64,000 bases of DNA from Fodinibius halophilus (GTDB lineage Bacteria; Bacteroidota; Rhodothermia; Balneolales; Balneolaceae): contig NZ_JAALLS010000020.1 in assembly GCF_011059105.1 (NCBI RefSeq), forward strand, positions 24,815 to 88,814. Direction: 5' to 3'. A program made the translations under genes and the position numbers. Positions 36,201-43,748 of this stretch are shown here, piece after piece. The stretch's first letter is position 1, and the number at the start of each line of letters is the position of its first letter. The notes under the pieces were generated by a model. That model saw only the letters and a program-made list of their open reading frames with translations, searched no databases and was not told the origin of the DNA.

Positions 36201-36299
36201 GTTTTTAAGACGCTCATCCGTAAAATAGATATTGAGTCCTACAGCTATAAGAATGACTAGAACCAGAAATCCTGCTATAACTTTTAGAAATGTTTTCAT
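33222..36299 (-). CDS. AsmA-family envelope protein
   Basis: A very large inner-membrane-anchored periplasmic protein (about 1025 residues from this start). One N-terminal TM (MKTFLKVIAGFLVLVILIAVGLNIYF) is followed by the AsmA start motif (V--VSLTFFSSFPQPGISIQKMSI-G, with DTLLSLDELIVSVKFFSLM) and a long series of beta-rich repeats (LSGTLSDW.., NISANGELSNPLGEDGEFSV). The AsmA C-terminal region (GTHSKPIVTPDEKAI) ends in a helix. AsmA-like proteins form bridge-like lipid conduits between inner and outer membranes. I chose ATG at 36299, with GGAGAG upstream, over the TTG at 36317. Confidence 0.88.
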   Translation of the reverse strand: MKTFLKVIAGFLVLVILIAVGLNIYFTDERLKNTVMPQLNDAVGRTVEVESMSLTFFSSFPQPGISIQKMSIPGTTPSDTLLSLDELIVSVKFFSLMGDQVEIADLKIEKPEFTYIVYPDSSTNIDFLMSTEESTQDTSAGLAVNIPSLRVSGAQFGYRDSTSNTHAQIDDLNAEIALRYADTIESTIDLQVGGVSATAGGTRYLNQLPLSLQQQSTIDLSNENLTLKSGTLSIRGLALNLSGTLSDWSNNLAADLTVSSSSDNFGELLRLVPKEYEEYVTDLNTEGTLSIDGTVNGPLAAEELPQFNLNMQVTDGYLKNPDLPQPIEQIQLTAQANNNLVTLTRFTAQAGENNISANGELSNPLGEDGEFSVEFDGNINLATVSQFYDISEFDIEELAGTLTVEGKANGDRANPEKATFDAVTNLEGGRLKYAEVPKAVENISIDAQANQSKVTINSMALETASNTFSMQGVINHPLEEQQRTIDLDTDLQFDLATIKEFYPIDEDTLKMRGQLSANASLKGKADQIEKAVQSGTIILSNGYINHKSLGKPLEEITFDSKLDGPTLSIAEARIKTGGNNLSLSGSVKDYLSDNRIINFQLNGSANLSEITSYYDLRPTITELTGKADLNLTASGPISKPTQMNFNGTLTAQKVNMDGEGMVQPLKNLDGELNLNPKSVDLNSLRFNLGSSDFLLEGSLKNYMAYLKAEKDRNTTPDLTGSYQSDLLNVDELINWEDTTETEKTPIHLPDLTSSVTANIGELVVTGVSMKKLEAKASTTPKQIELEQASVQLFEGEANGSFTWDVPQPDRTKLTFNGSLDSLQSESFFREYPILGEDSEFHNYISGAFTAHVDYSSELDVYLQPIMETTVMEGDFGMTKARLKEHPLQQKIAAMFNADELRNIALDEWNSTYTLKDNVFTIKDLRLTSGNIGAEMNGTQHLQTSKINYQLKLFLPEKFKGAIASVISSRAVKALTQDNGTIMIPLRVRGTHSKPIVTPDEKAIAPIIKEFLKDKAGNALKKLFDG

Positions 36300-36435
36300 A
36301 AACTCTCCGTTGATCAATTTTATCTAACAAGGTATAATTAACACTACTAATAGATACAATAAAAATCGATTTTATTGTTACAAGTTCCTTATGTTATAAA
36401 ATAACGCTAATTGGTCGCTAGAATACTGATTAACT

Positions 36436-37104
36436 ATGGTGAATTGGGGATCCGGAGCTAATAATCCAAAATTTAAACGACGCCGCGAGCGCTTGGTAGA
36501 AACGTTGGCTGATAAAGGTATTGAAGATCCGCGGGTATTGGAAGCCTTTAGTATAGTGCCGCGTCATATTTTTGTGGATACCGCCCTCCAAGATCGGGCA
36601 TACAAAGATACGGCTTTGCCAATAGGTAAAGAACAAACCATTTCGCAGCCATTTACCGTTGCCAGTCAGACTGAATTGCTGGAAGTTAAACCCGGAGAAA
36701 AGGTTTTAGAGATAGGAACCGGTTCGGGATACCAGGCCTCAATATTGTGCGAGCTGGGAGCCGAAGTGTATACTGTTGAGCGCCATAAAAAACTGTATGA
36801 AAAAGCACGATCTACGTTAAAAGAGCTCGGTTATTCGGTACGTGCTAAGCTGGGCGACGGCACATTAGGGTGGTCGGCTTATGCCCCTTATGATGCTATT
36901 GTTGTTACCGCAGGGGCTCCTGTTGTGCCCGACGACCTGGTAGAGCAATTAGCAATTAACGGACGATTGGTTGTTCCTGTGGGTGATGAAAAACGGCAAG
37001 AGATGATTCGTATCATAAAAATTCGTAAAGATGAGTACGAGGAGGAACACTACAGCGATTTTAAATTTGTGCCCCTCATTGGAAAAAAAGGCTGGCAGAA
37101 GTAA
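36436..37104 (+). CDS. pcm: Protein-L-isoaspartate O-methyltransferase
   Basis: It repairs isoaspartyl residues in aged proteins by SAM-dependent methylation. A 222-residue Rossmann methyltransferase. The N-terminal substrate part has VPRHIFVD and YKDTALPIGKEQTISQPFTVA (family signature); SAM motif I is VLEIGTGSGYQASIL, then VYTVERHKKLYEKAR, and YDAIVVTAGAPVVPDDLVEQL. It is divergent from the AsmA gene and upstream of a DUF368 gene. Confidence 0.96.
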   Translation: MVNWGSGANNPKFKRRRERLVETLADKGIEDPRVLEAFSIVPRHIFVDTALQDRAYKDTALPIGKEQTISQPFTVASQTELLEVKPGEKVLEIGTGSGYQASILCELGAEVYTVERHKKLYEKARSTLKELGYSVRAKLGDGTLGWSAYAPYDAIVVTAGAPVVPDDLVEQLAINGRLVVPVGDEKRQEMIRIIKIRKDEYEEEHYSDFKFVPLIGKKGWQK

Positions 37105-37147
37105 TTGGGAATTAAAAATGATCAATGAAAAAATGCACTTCTTGCTA

Positions 37148-37155
37148 TATCTTTG
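37148..37155 (+). promoter_or_regulatory. -7 promoter box upstream of the DUF368 gene
   Basis: TATCTTTG is an exact TAnnTTTG match. The predicted start near 37162 would put the heptamer repeat tract (37173-37228) entirely in the short 5' untranslated region. Confidence 0.5.
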
Positions 37156-37172
37156 CACGGACACGAATACTC

Positions 37173-37228
37173 AATTCCTAATTCTCAATTCCTAATTCCT
37201 AATTCTTAATTCCTAATTTCCAATTTCC
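37173..37228 (+). repeat. Eight tandem heptamers (AATTCCT type) before a TTG start
   Basis: Successive 7-mers read AATTCCT, AATTCTC, AATTCCT, AATTCCT, AATTCTT, AATTCCT, AATTTCC, AATTTCC. The tract ends 1 base before the TTG start codon of the DUF368 gene, where a ribosome-binding site would be expected. Copy-number change would shift the spacing between promoter and start by 7 bases per unit. Confidence 0.85.
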
Positions 37229-37229
37229 C

Positions 37230-38363
37230 TTGTCTAAAACTGACCAGCCCGATTCCAACTCTGATTCTACATCCTGGAAAGAATATCCCTTTCTATTACT
37301 TAAAGGCTTTTTAATGGGCTCAGCCGATATTGTTCCCGGCGTAAGTGGGGGCACAATGGCGCTGATTGTAGGTATCTATACCCGTCTCATTAATGCCATA
37401 AAAAGTTTTGACACTCATTTTTTTAAACACCTGTTTACCTTCAAACTGAAGAAAGCTTTTGAAGGTGTGGATTGGCGTTTTATGGGTGTACTGTTGGCTG
37501 GGATGTTTGCAGCAGTACTCTTCTTCACCAAGGTAGTTCCGCTTCAGATATATATGTTTACCGATCCGGAGCTTATTTTTGGTCTCTTCTTTGGATTGAT
37601 CGTCGGCTCTATAGTCATTCTCACCAAAGCAATTGAGAACTTTGGCTGGATTCATGGGCTGATGATATTGATTGGAGCGGTCATCGGCTTTTGGGTAGTA
37701 ACATTGGTGCCGGCCGATACCCCCGATTCACCACTGTATGTTTTTCTAAGTGGATCTGTTGCTATCTGTGCCATGATTTTGCCGGGTATCTCGGGCTCCT
37801 ATATTTTGCTGATTCTTAGAAAGTATGATTATATCCTAAGCCAGATTGGGAGTCTTGGAACGGTAGATACGACTACAGCCTTACTGGCTTTATTACCCTT
37901 TGTGGTAGGGGCCATTTGTGGATTGATGCTTTTCTCACGGCTTCTTTCCTGGTTGTTGAAACGATATGAGGCCAAAACACTTGCAGTGCTTATAGGTTTT
38001 TTGATTGGCTCGTTATATGTTATTTGGCCATATCAAAATAGAACGTATAAAGAGATTGTCAGTAAGAAAACGGTGGTTGAATATATGAGTCCTAAAGCTG
38101 TTGAACTGCGTAATAATCCGCCCTCCGAAAAGCGCCCTGAATTTCATAGACTGGGCGAAGTAATAAATCCTGACGCAACATTTAATAAGCTTAAAAAAAT
38201 TGAACTGCTTACGATTAAAAAGAAGTTGATTAAGAGCGATCCATTTGTGCCGTATGCTACCGTTAAGGGGGCAAATACGGCTCATTTTTGGGATGGGGTG
38301 ATAGGTGTTTTTATTGGACTTTTGATGGTACTTGGGCTTGATTATGTACGAGCTAAAGGATAA
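37230..38363 (+). CDS. DUF368 family membrane transporter (polyprenyl-phosphate flippase type)
   Basis: A 377-residue polytopic membrane protein with about eight to nine TM segments. The family signature is GFLMGSADIVPGVSGGTMALIVGIY (residues 30-54) with a second inverted copy CAMILPGISGSYILLILRKYDYIL near 182-205. DUF368 members (PopT) recycle undecaprenyl phosphate across the inner membrane; this is from family knowledge. The start is TTG directly after a heptamer repeat tract and without a visible Shine-Dalgarno sequence. A hydrophilic insert (about 278-350, KKTVVEYMSPKAVELRNNPP...) separates the last helices. It lies 125 bases after pcm. Confidence 0.85.
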   Translation: MSKTDQPDSNSDSTSWKEYPFLLLKGFLMGSADIVPGVSGGTMALIVGIYTRLINAIKSFDTHFFKHLFTFKLKKAFEGVDWRFMGVLLAGMFAAVLFFTKVVPLQIYMFTDPELIFGLFFGLIVGSIVILTKAIENFGWIHGLMILIGAVIGFWVVTLVPADTPDSPLYVFLSGSVAICAMILPGISGSYILLILRKYDYILSQIGSLGTVDTTTALLALLPFVVGAICGLMLFSRLLSWLLKRYEAKTLAVLIGFLIGSLYVIWPYQNRTYKEIVSKKTVVEYMSPKAVELRNNPPSEKRPEFHRLGEVINPDATFNKLKKIELLTIKKKLIKSDPFVPYATVKGANTAHFWDGVIGVFIGLLMVLGLDYVRAKG

Positions 38364-38427
38364 CCTTCAGTAAGGAAAAGAGACTAAATTGTCTTTTTTA
38401 TAAAAAAACTATTAAAACGGTGTCATC

Positions 38428-39423
38428 ATGAAGAAAATCAATAAAATATTAGTCCCGACAGATTTTTCAGTTAACTCGGTAATTGCGTACCAGCATGCAC
38501 AGCAGATAGCTGAGAGTTTTGGTGCGCAAATCGACCTAATCCATGTAATCCCCACCCTGAAGTACTTTAATGACAGTATTTCACAATTGGGAGCTCCTAT
38601 TAGTATGGATTCGGATATTTATCCTAAAATTCAGGAACAGACTTCAGAAAAACTCACTGAGCAGATGCAGATGAATATTGCTGAAGAGTACAGGGGAGAG
38701 CTGCTTCGACCCATTCACAGAAGAGCATCGTCAAAGATTTGTGAAGTTGCGAATGAAGGCGAATATGATCTGATTATTATGGCCTCAAAAGGAGGCCATG
38801 GAACGCCCCTGTTGCGAGGTTCTACCACCGAAAAGATTATTCGCCATTCACAGGTGCCGGTCTTTACGGTTGATGATAGTTTGGGAATTGAGGGGTTGGG
38901 CCGGATACTCGTACCAACAGATGGGTCTGATATCTCTTTTTCTGCACTACCCATTGCATTATCTCTGGCTGAAATTTATGATGCCGAGCTCACTCTTTTT
39001 CATGCTATAGAATTGTATGGGAGCCCGATGCAGGATGTGATAGGGAGTCCACAACAATCAGATGAAAGTAATATTTATACTGCACTTATAGATAGCTTGG
39101 AATCGTACCTGGCCGATAATGATGAAGTATCGATCAATCGACATAAAGATGACTTCGAAGATCAGTTGGTGATTTCACACGGTGCTTCTAACCGCTCTGT
39201 TCACCTAAAAACGGTTATAGATAAAGGAGTATCGGCTCATCTTGCTATTGAAGATTATGCCAGCGAAAATGCCGATATGGTGGTTATGACTACCCACGGC
39301 CATAGTGGCTTGGCACATTTCTTTTTGGGTTCAACCACAGAGAAAGTCTCACAACATCTGTCCATACCAGTACTTACAGTAAAACCGGAAAAACAAAAAC
39401 TTAACGTAAGAGAAGAAGTATAG
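38428..39423 (+). CDS. Tandem universal stress protein
   Basis: 331 residues with two UspA domains (about 1-148 and 155-320). Each starts with a KILVPTDFS/RILVPTDGS strand and ends with the nucleotide-binding pattern: IIMASKGGHGTPLLRGSTTEKIIRHSQVPVFTV in the first, VVMTTHGHSGLAHFFLGSTTEKVSQHLSIPVLTV in the second. Such proteins bind ATP and modulate stress or redox responses in the cytosol. It has its own terminator (39446-39476). Confidence 0.92.
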   Translation: MKKINKILVPTDFSVNSVIAYQHAQQIAESFGAQIDLIHVIPTLKYFNDSISQLGAPISMDSDIYPKIQEQTSEKLTEQMQMNIAEEYRGELLRPIHRRASSKICEVANEGEYDLIIMASKGGHGTPLLRGSTTEKIIRHSQVPVFTVDDSLGIEGLGRILVPTDGSDISFSALPIALSLAEIYDAELTLFHAIELYGSPMQDVIGSPQQSDESNIYTALIDSLESYLADNDEVSINRHKDDFEDQLVISHGASNRSVHLKTVIDKGVSAHLAIEDYASENADMVVMTTHGHSGLAHFFLGSTTEKVSQHLSIPVLTVKPEKQKLNVREEV

Positions 39424-39445
39424 CGTTAGCTTATCTCATTTTTAC

Positions 39446-39476
39446 GGGGAATCCCTGTGCCGGATTCCCCGGTTCT
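39446..39476 (+). terminator. Terminator after the universal stress protein gene
   Basis: GGGGAATCC (39446-39454) and GGATTCCCC (39462-39470) form a perfect 9-bp stem with loop CTGTGCC, then GGTTCTTTCT. Confidence 0.75.
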
Positions 39477-39577
39477 TTCTATATTAGAACTTAAATTTGA
39501 GAACGATTATCCTGACTATTTGTTCAGTAGTACTGCATCGGTAATATATTTTCAACTGATGTATAGAAATAATATGT

Positions 39578-40531
39578 TTGGTTTCAATATTCAGGATAAA
39601 AATTGTTGCTATGCCAGAACTTATTACTATTCAGGAGCTTATGGATATGGGACTACCGCCGATCATTATTTATGCGGCCCCGGTAATGTTTGCTCTTGTG
39701 TTTATTGAATGGGGATTGAGTGCCTGGAGAAAATGGGATCTCTATGATAGCAAAGATTTTTGGGCATCTACGGCAATAGGAGTAGGTAATATTATTGTAA
39801 GCTCAGCAACAAAGTTGAGTATCTTTGCCTTGGTGCTATTCTTTTATAATATGGTTCCATGGCGGGTACCGCATACTTGGTGGTCGTATGTATTGTGTTT
39901 TATTCTGTTGGATTTTTGCAGGTATTGGGCACATCGCATAGCACACGAGCAACGTATATGGTGGGCTACTCATGTTCCCCATCACTCCTCAGAAGAGTAT
40001 AACTTTTCGGTATCCTTTCGACTGTCCTGGGTACAAGGATTTAAGGTAGTCTTCTTTTTACCGGTGGCCATGGCCGGATTTCATCCCGTTGCATTTTTTA
40101 TCTGTCATCAGATCGCAGTGCTTTACCAGTTTTGGATTCATACCGAACTTATTGATAAGCTCCCGCGTCCGATAGAGTTTTTCTTTACTACCCCTTCGCA
40201 TCATCGTGTGCACCACGCTAAAGATGATCACTACCTAGATAAAAACTACGGTTCTACATTTATTATCTGGGATCGCATGTTTGGGACCTTCCAACCTGAA
40301 CTTAATACCCCCAATTATGGCATTACGAAGCCGCCGGAATCGTATAACCCGGTGTACCTGGTATTTCATGAGTTTATTGCGATTTGGAAAGATTTAAAAG
40401 AGGCCGACGGATGGAGAGATTGGCTGTTCATTCTTTTCGCCAGTCCGGCCGAACAAGCCCGGGTATTAAAAGAATCGGAAGGGGATACCCAGAATAATAT
40501 TGCTTCATCATCAGCTGTGGTCGATGAATAA
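39578..40531 (+). CDS. Sterol desaturase / fatty acid hydroxylase superfamily protein
   Basis: A 317-residue di-iron membrane oxygenase. Four to five TM helices surround three histidine clusters: HRIAHEQRIWW with HVPHHSSEEYNFSVSFR (HxxxH and HxxHH), and the late FFTTPSHHRVHHAKD (HxxHH), as in the FA_hydroxylase family. It may hydroxylate or desaturate lipids, carotenoids or alkylglycerol chains at the inner membrane. ATG at 39611 (MPELITIQELMDMG) is an equally likely start and would drop 11 residues. The C-terminus (about 285-317) is a hydrophilic tail. Confidence 0.88.
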   Translation: MVSIFRIKIVAMPELITIQELMDMGLPPIIIYAAPVMFALVFIEWGLSAWRKWDLYDSKDFWASTAIGVGNIIVSSATKLSIFALVLFFYNMVPWRVPHTWWSYVLCFILLDFCRYWAHRIAHEQRIWWATHVPHHSSEEYNFSVSFRLSWVQGFKVVFFLPVAMAGFHPVAFFICHQIAVLYQFWIHTELIDKLPRPIEFFFTTPSHHRVHHAKDDHYLDKNYGSTFIIWDRMFGTFQPELNTPNYGITKPPESYNPVYLVFHEFIAIWKDLKEADGWRDWLFILFASPAEQARVLKESEGDTQNNIASSSAVVDE

Positions 40532-40538
40532 TCTGTTC

Positions 40539-40925
40539 TTACTGCGTTGAGTCTGCCCAGCTTATCTGCATACCATCTTGGTTAACTGTAGCCGTGGCAA
40601 TAAGCTTTATCTTATTCTTAGTACCAATGCCAACGACGGTAAGGCTAGAAGCTGATCCCGATACCTGATAGTTGCCGTTTTCATTGGAAGGTTTAATGGA
40701 ACGGATGTGAGAATTGGAGATATTATCAAATGAATTTCCCCCGCCTCCTATAGCTTCCGGTTTTGCATAGTAGGTTTGGGCGTCATTTACGATCATCAGA
40801 ATATCTTGTCGAATAGCAGATTTTCTAGAATCGACTCTACTCTCGCTCATTGTGTCGATAGCTACAATAGTTCCGAGCCCCACAATAATGACAACAAGAA
40901 TGATGAGTAAGAGTTGTTGTCCCAT
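40539..40925 (-). CDS. Single-pass membrane protein, pilin-like, unknown
   Basis: 128 residues. One hydrophobic helix lies directly at the N-terminus (GQQLLLIILVVIIVGLGTIVAI), followed by a basic-polar stretch and a small beta-rich domain (NYQVSGSASSLTVVGIGTKNKIKLIATATVN). The arrangement resembles type IV pilins or pseudopilins, but there is no clear leader-peptidase motif (GFTLIE) and no pilus genes are near. It is convergent with the sterol-desaturase-like gene, 7 bases away. No family recognised. Confidence 0.65.
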   Translation of the reverse strand: MGQQLLLIILVVIIVGLGTIVAIDTMSESRVDSRKSAIRQDILMIVNDAQTYYAKPEAIGGGGNSFDNISNSHIRSIKPSNENGNYQVSGSASSLTVVGIGTKNKIKLIATATVNQDGMQISWADSTQ

Positions 40926-41070
40926 GATGTTTTATATCTAAATCCCCGTTACACCTAACATTAGTACATCTATATATACTTTATCTGTATAAATTGAAAA
41001 TATTAAACTGCTTCTGTATGTGGTGTAGGATATAAGTAGAATAAAAATATGTAGTGTGCGTAATTATCCG

Positions 41071-41255
41071 TATCTTTGCCCCGTTCTGGTGTTACTTTAT
41101 CCCACCTATTCGTTTAAACAGGTTCTCACATCCCTTCTCAGGTCTGTCGGCGCCTCAAGTTATGTACGGTTTTAGGATGGCAGCTTAGCATGCTGGTACT
41201 AAAGGTACATGTTGTAGCGTCAGGTAATTATACAATACTCAATTTATTTATCTAT
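41071..41255 (+). promoter_or_regulatory. Promoter and long 5' untranslated region of the DEAD-box helicase gene
   Basis: TATCTTTG (41071-41078) is an exact -7 box. The ATG at 41256 is about 170 bases beyond the likely start point, unlike most genes here. The leader is GC-richer than its surroundings and has segments such as GGATGGCAGCTTAGCATGCT. Long structured leaders are typical of cold-induced helicase mRNAs; that role is inferred. Confidence 0.5.
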
Positions 41256-42824
41256 ATGACAGATTCGAATTTTAGCGATTTAAATTTAACAGAACCAATT
41301 CTCAAAGGACTGGAAGGTATGGGTTTTGAGAAACCTACCCCCGTTCAGGAAAAATGTATTCCTGCCCTTTTAGAGAAAAAAGACGTTGTTGGGCAAGCAC
41401 AGACCGGGACCGGGAAAACAGCTGCTTTTGGTATTCCAGTGGTGCAGCAGACCGATGTATCTATAAAAGAAGTACAGACCATCATTATGTGCCCTACCCG
41501 TGAACTGGCTATACAGGTTACCGGCGAACTCATTAAGATTGGAAAGCACCTTGATGGGTTAAATGTTATACCTATTTATGGTGGGCAGTCTATTTCACGA
41601 CAGATTAAAGCCCTGAAGCGCGGTGCACATATCGTTGTGGGAACACCCGGACGTACTATTGATCACTTGCGCCGCGGTACCATGAAGCTCAATAACCTGA
41701 AGCGTGTTGTTTTTGATGAAGCAGACGAGATGTTGAATATGGGATTCCGTGATGATATGGAGCAGATTCTTTCATATTCCGACGGTCCTGTACAGACGAT
41801 CATGTTTTCTGCTACGATGTCAAAAGGCATTAAGAAGATTATGAAGCGGTATATGGATAATCCGCAAACCATAGCTATTGAGCGTAAAAAGATGACTGCG
41901 CCCAATATTGAACAATATAAAGTTGAAGTACGAGATTCTGTCCGTACGGAAGCCATTTGTCGTTTCCTGGATATCAACGGCTTTGCACTGGCACTGGTGT
42001 TCTGTAATACCAAGCGAAAAACGGAAAAAGTAACGCGTCAGCTACAATCACGGGGATATTCTTCCGACTTTATTAATGGTGATCTTAACCAAAATCAGCG
42101 CGACAGGGTGATGGCGAAATTTCGTTCCGGCGCGATTGATGTGTTGGTAGGGACCGATGTTGCTGCTCGCGGACTCGATATTGATGATATCGAAGCTGTG
42201 TTCAATTACGATATCCCGCAAGATCCCGAGTATTATGTACACCGTATCGGGCGAACAGGCCGAGCCGGACGCTCAGGAATGGCGATCACATTTACGACAC
42301 GAAATAAGCGTAAGCAGATTCGTGCTATTGAAAAGCAGATAAAAACGAAGTTAAATCCATTGGAGATGCCAACGCCTGCCGATGTTCGAATTTCGAAGCT
42401 CGACGGCATGATGGAAGAGATGGTAGAGGTACTCGAAAAAGGAGATCTGCGTGATTATATCGAGCAGATCGAAAGTTTTGTGGATGATCGTTTCACCACT
42501 ATTGAAATTGCTGCAGCCTTACTCAAAATGAATACTGCTTCAGAAGAGCCCAAAGAAAATGGCCAGCAGTCGTCGCGTGAGTATAACGATTCAGAGATGA
42601 TCAAGGTATACTTTAACGTGGGTAAAAAGAATAATGTTTACCCCGGTGACTTGGTTGGCGCTATTGCAGGAGAATCAGGCATTCCCGGTAAAGTAATCGG
42701 TAATATCGATATTTTCCCCAAGCACTCATTTGTTGATGTGCCCGGAAAGTATGTGAAGCAGGTGATTAAAGGAATGGATCACAACAGAGTGAAAGGGAAG
42801 AAAGTGCATGTAAAAGTAGCATAA
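41256..42824 (+). CDS. DEAD-box RNA helicase (DeaD/CsdA type)
   Basis: 522 residues from the chosen start. Helicase motifs: Q motif FEKPTPVQEKCIP, motif I AQTGTGKT, Ia PTRELAIQ, II DEADEM, III SAT, IV FCNTKRK, V GTDVAARGLDID, VI HRIGRTGRAG. The C-terminal region carries a DbpA-type RNA-binding domain (MIKVYFNVGKKNNVYPGDLVGAIAGESGI, FPKHSFVDVP). CsdA-like enzymes unwind RNA in ribosome assembly and cold adaptation. I prefer ATG 41256 (MTDSNFSDLN) because the 22 residues before it, from 41190, do not look like protein; that upstream stretch fits a long leader. Confidence 0.93.
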   Translation: MTDSNFSDLNLTEPILKGLEGMGFEKPTPVQEKCIPALLEKKDVVGQAQTGTGKTAAFGIPVVQQTDVSIKEVQTIIMCPTRELAIQVTGELIKIGKHLDGLNVIPIYGGQSISRQIKALKRGAHIVVGTPGRTIDHLRRGTMKLNNLKRVVFDEADEMLNMGFRDDMEQILSYSDGPVQTIMFSATMSKGIKKIMKRYMDNPQTIAIERKKMTAPNIEQYKVEVRDSVRTEAICRFLDINGFALALVFCNTKRKTEKVTRQLQSRGYSSDFINGDLNQNQRDRVMAKFRSGAIDVLVGTDVAARGLDIDDIEAVFNYDIPQDPEYYVHRIGRTGRAGRSGMAITFTTRNKRKQIRAIEKQIKTKLNPLEMPTPADVRISKLDGMMEEMVEVLEKGDLRDYIEQIESFVDDRFTTIEIAAALLKMNTASEEPKENGQQSSREYNDSEMIKVYFNVGKKNNVYPGDLVGAIAGESGIPGKVIGNIDIFPKHSFVDVPGKYVKQVIKGMDHNRVKGKKVHVKVA

Positions 42825-42851
42825 CTTCTGTTTTTTCTCGAAGGAAATTAT

Positions 42852-42887
42852 AAGCGGATACTCAGCAATGGGTATCCGCTTTTTTTA
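42852..42887 (+). terminator. Terminator after the DEAD-box helicase gene
   Basis: AAGCGGATAC ... GTATCCGCTT forms a 10-bp stem with a loop of about 10 bases, followed by a run of seven or more T residues. Confidence 0.9.
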
Positions 42888-42984
42888 TAGCCGTGTCCAC
42901 GTGATTAATGCAACAGCGCAGTGGTTTGAGATTTGATGACGGGCAAAGGCTTTATCGTTTTGAGAGAGATTGGATACTGGATAA

Positions 42985-43006
42985 CTGTCAATCCAGGGAT
43001 TGACAG
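42985..43006. repeat. 22-bp near-perfect palindrome
   Basis: CTGTCAATCC (42985-42994) and GGATTGACAG (42997-43006) are exact inverse copies two bases apart. It directly abuts the first 46-bp repeat. Confidence 0.75.
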
Positions 43007-43052
43007 CCTTGCTCTTTATATTCGCTGGACGGCGTCCCCAGCCGCCAGACGA
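43007..43052 (+). repeat. 46-bp direct repeat, copy 1
   Basis: CCTTGCTCTTTATATTCGCT followed by GGACGGC-nn-CCCCAGCCGCCAGACGA. It is identical to 43418-43463 except for two bases (GT against AA). Its second half can fold, CTGGaCGGC against GCCGcCAG. Confidence 0.85.
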
Positions 43053-43099
43053 GGGATGGGAGTTCTTTGGATGACAGTGCTTTTGCTGCGAAAAGGAGT

Positions 43100-43127
43100 T
43101 TCCCTCCCTAAATCGTTAGGGAGGGAA
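43100..43127. repeat. Hairpin repeat C, copy 2
   Basis: TTCCCTCCCTAA - ATCG - TTAGGGAGGGAA is a perfect 12-bp stem with a 4-base loop, followed by CAAGGGTGGGTCAG as at the hisH-side copy (781-820, minus). Confidence 0.8.
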
Positions 43128-43417
43128 CAAGGGTGGGTCAGAAAACGGCTGAAAGAACGGGCATCGTAAACATACAACGGCACAACACCAATTTCTCAAC
43201 ATTACTATGCCATACTCGGGGTGCCATTGCATTTTCTGCTTTTCAAAATGGAAGCCTTGGATTCCTATAACCAGATACATGATAACATCCCCCAAGCCCC
43301 CCTTCCGACATCATCCGTTGCTTTTCAGCTTATTCTGCCCAAAGGGGGAACCGTTGTTGCTTGTTCCATGATCTGGGGCCATTTAAAACATAACACTTCC
43401 AACTTTACACTCCCACA

Positions 43418-43463
43418 CCTTGCTCTTTATATTCGCTGGACGGCAACCCCAGCCGCCAGACGA
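43418..43463 (+). repeat. 46-bp direct repeat, copy 2
   Basis: The second copy of the element at 43007-43052, 411 bases downstream in the same orientation, with two mismatches. No palindrome like 42985-43006 precedes it. Confidence 0.85.
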
Positions 43464-43748
43464 AGTACCCCATCGGGGTAAATGGTCGAAGGTGATTTAC
43501 GAGTGATCCCTAAAGCACGGTGTCCACCAGCTAGCTGATCTTAGTGGTTTAGGCGGTACTAAAATGATATAAGCCGCTTGGCCGAAGCCCCCAGGGAGTG
43601 CTCGGGGGATTTCTTTATGTTGCACTTATTACTTGAACTCAGAATATCATATAATTAGTAATTCAGAAAGGGATTAGGTTCATCATTTTGTCCTTTGTTT
43701 CCGGGTTGTAGATATTATATTATTTTCCAACTGACTAAAATCCATGCT

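Larger units (their letters stand above)
42888..43700. repeat. Structured repeat-rich spacer upstream of the Crp/Fnr gene
   Basis: No gene supported; ORFs at 42933-43169 and 43221-43481 lie in repeats. Contents in order: a 22-bp inverted repeat at 42985-43006; a 46-bp repeat at 43007-43052, repeated at 43418-43463; hairpin repeat C at 43100-43127; and AACATCCCCCAAGCCCCCCT at about 43283-43302, whose reverse complement recurs near 60603-60628. CCCCC/GGGGG hairpins lie near 43590-43612. Confidence 0.65.

Noticed and set aside
37160..37230. Heptamer tract as a CRISPR-like array
   Set aside because: Units are 7 bases without spacers, so this is a simple tandem repeat.
42933..43481. ORFs of 78 and 86 codons
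   Set aside because: They share a run of residues (LYIRWTA) only because each reads through one copy of the 46-bp DNA repeat.
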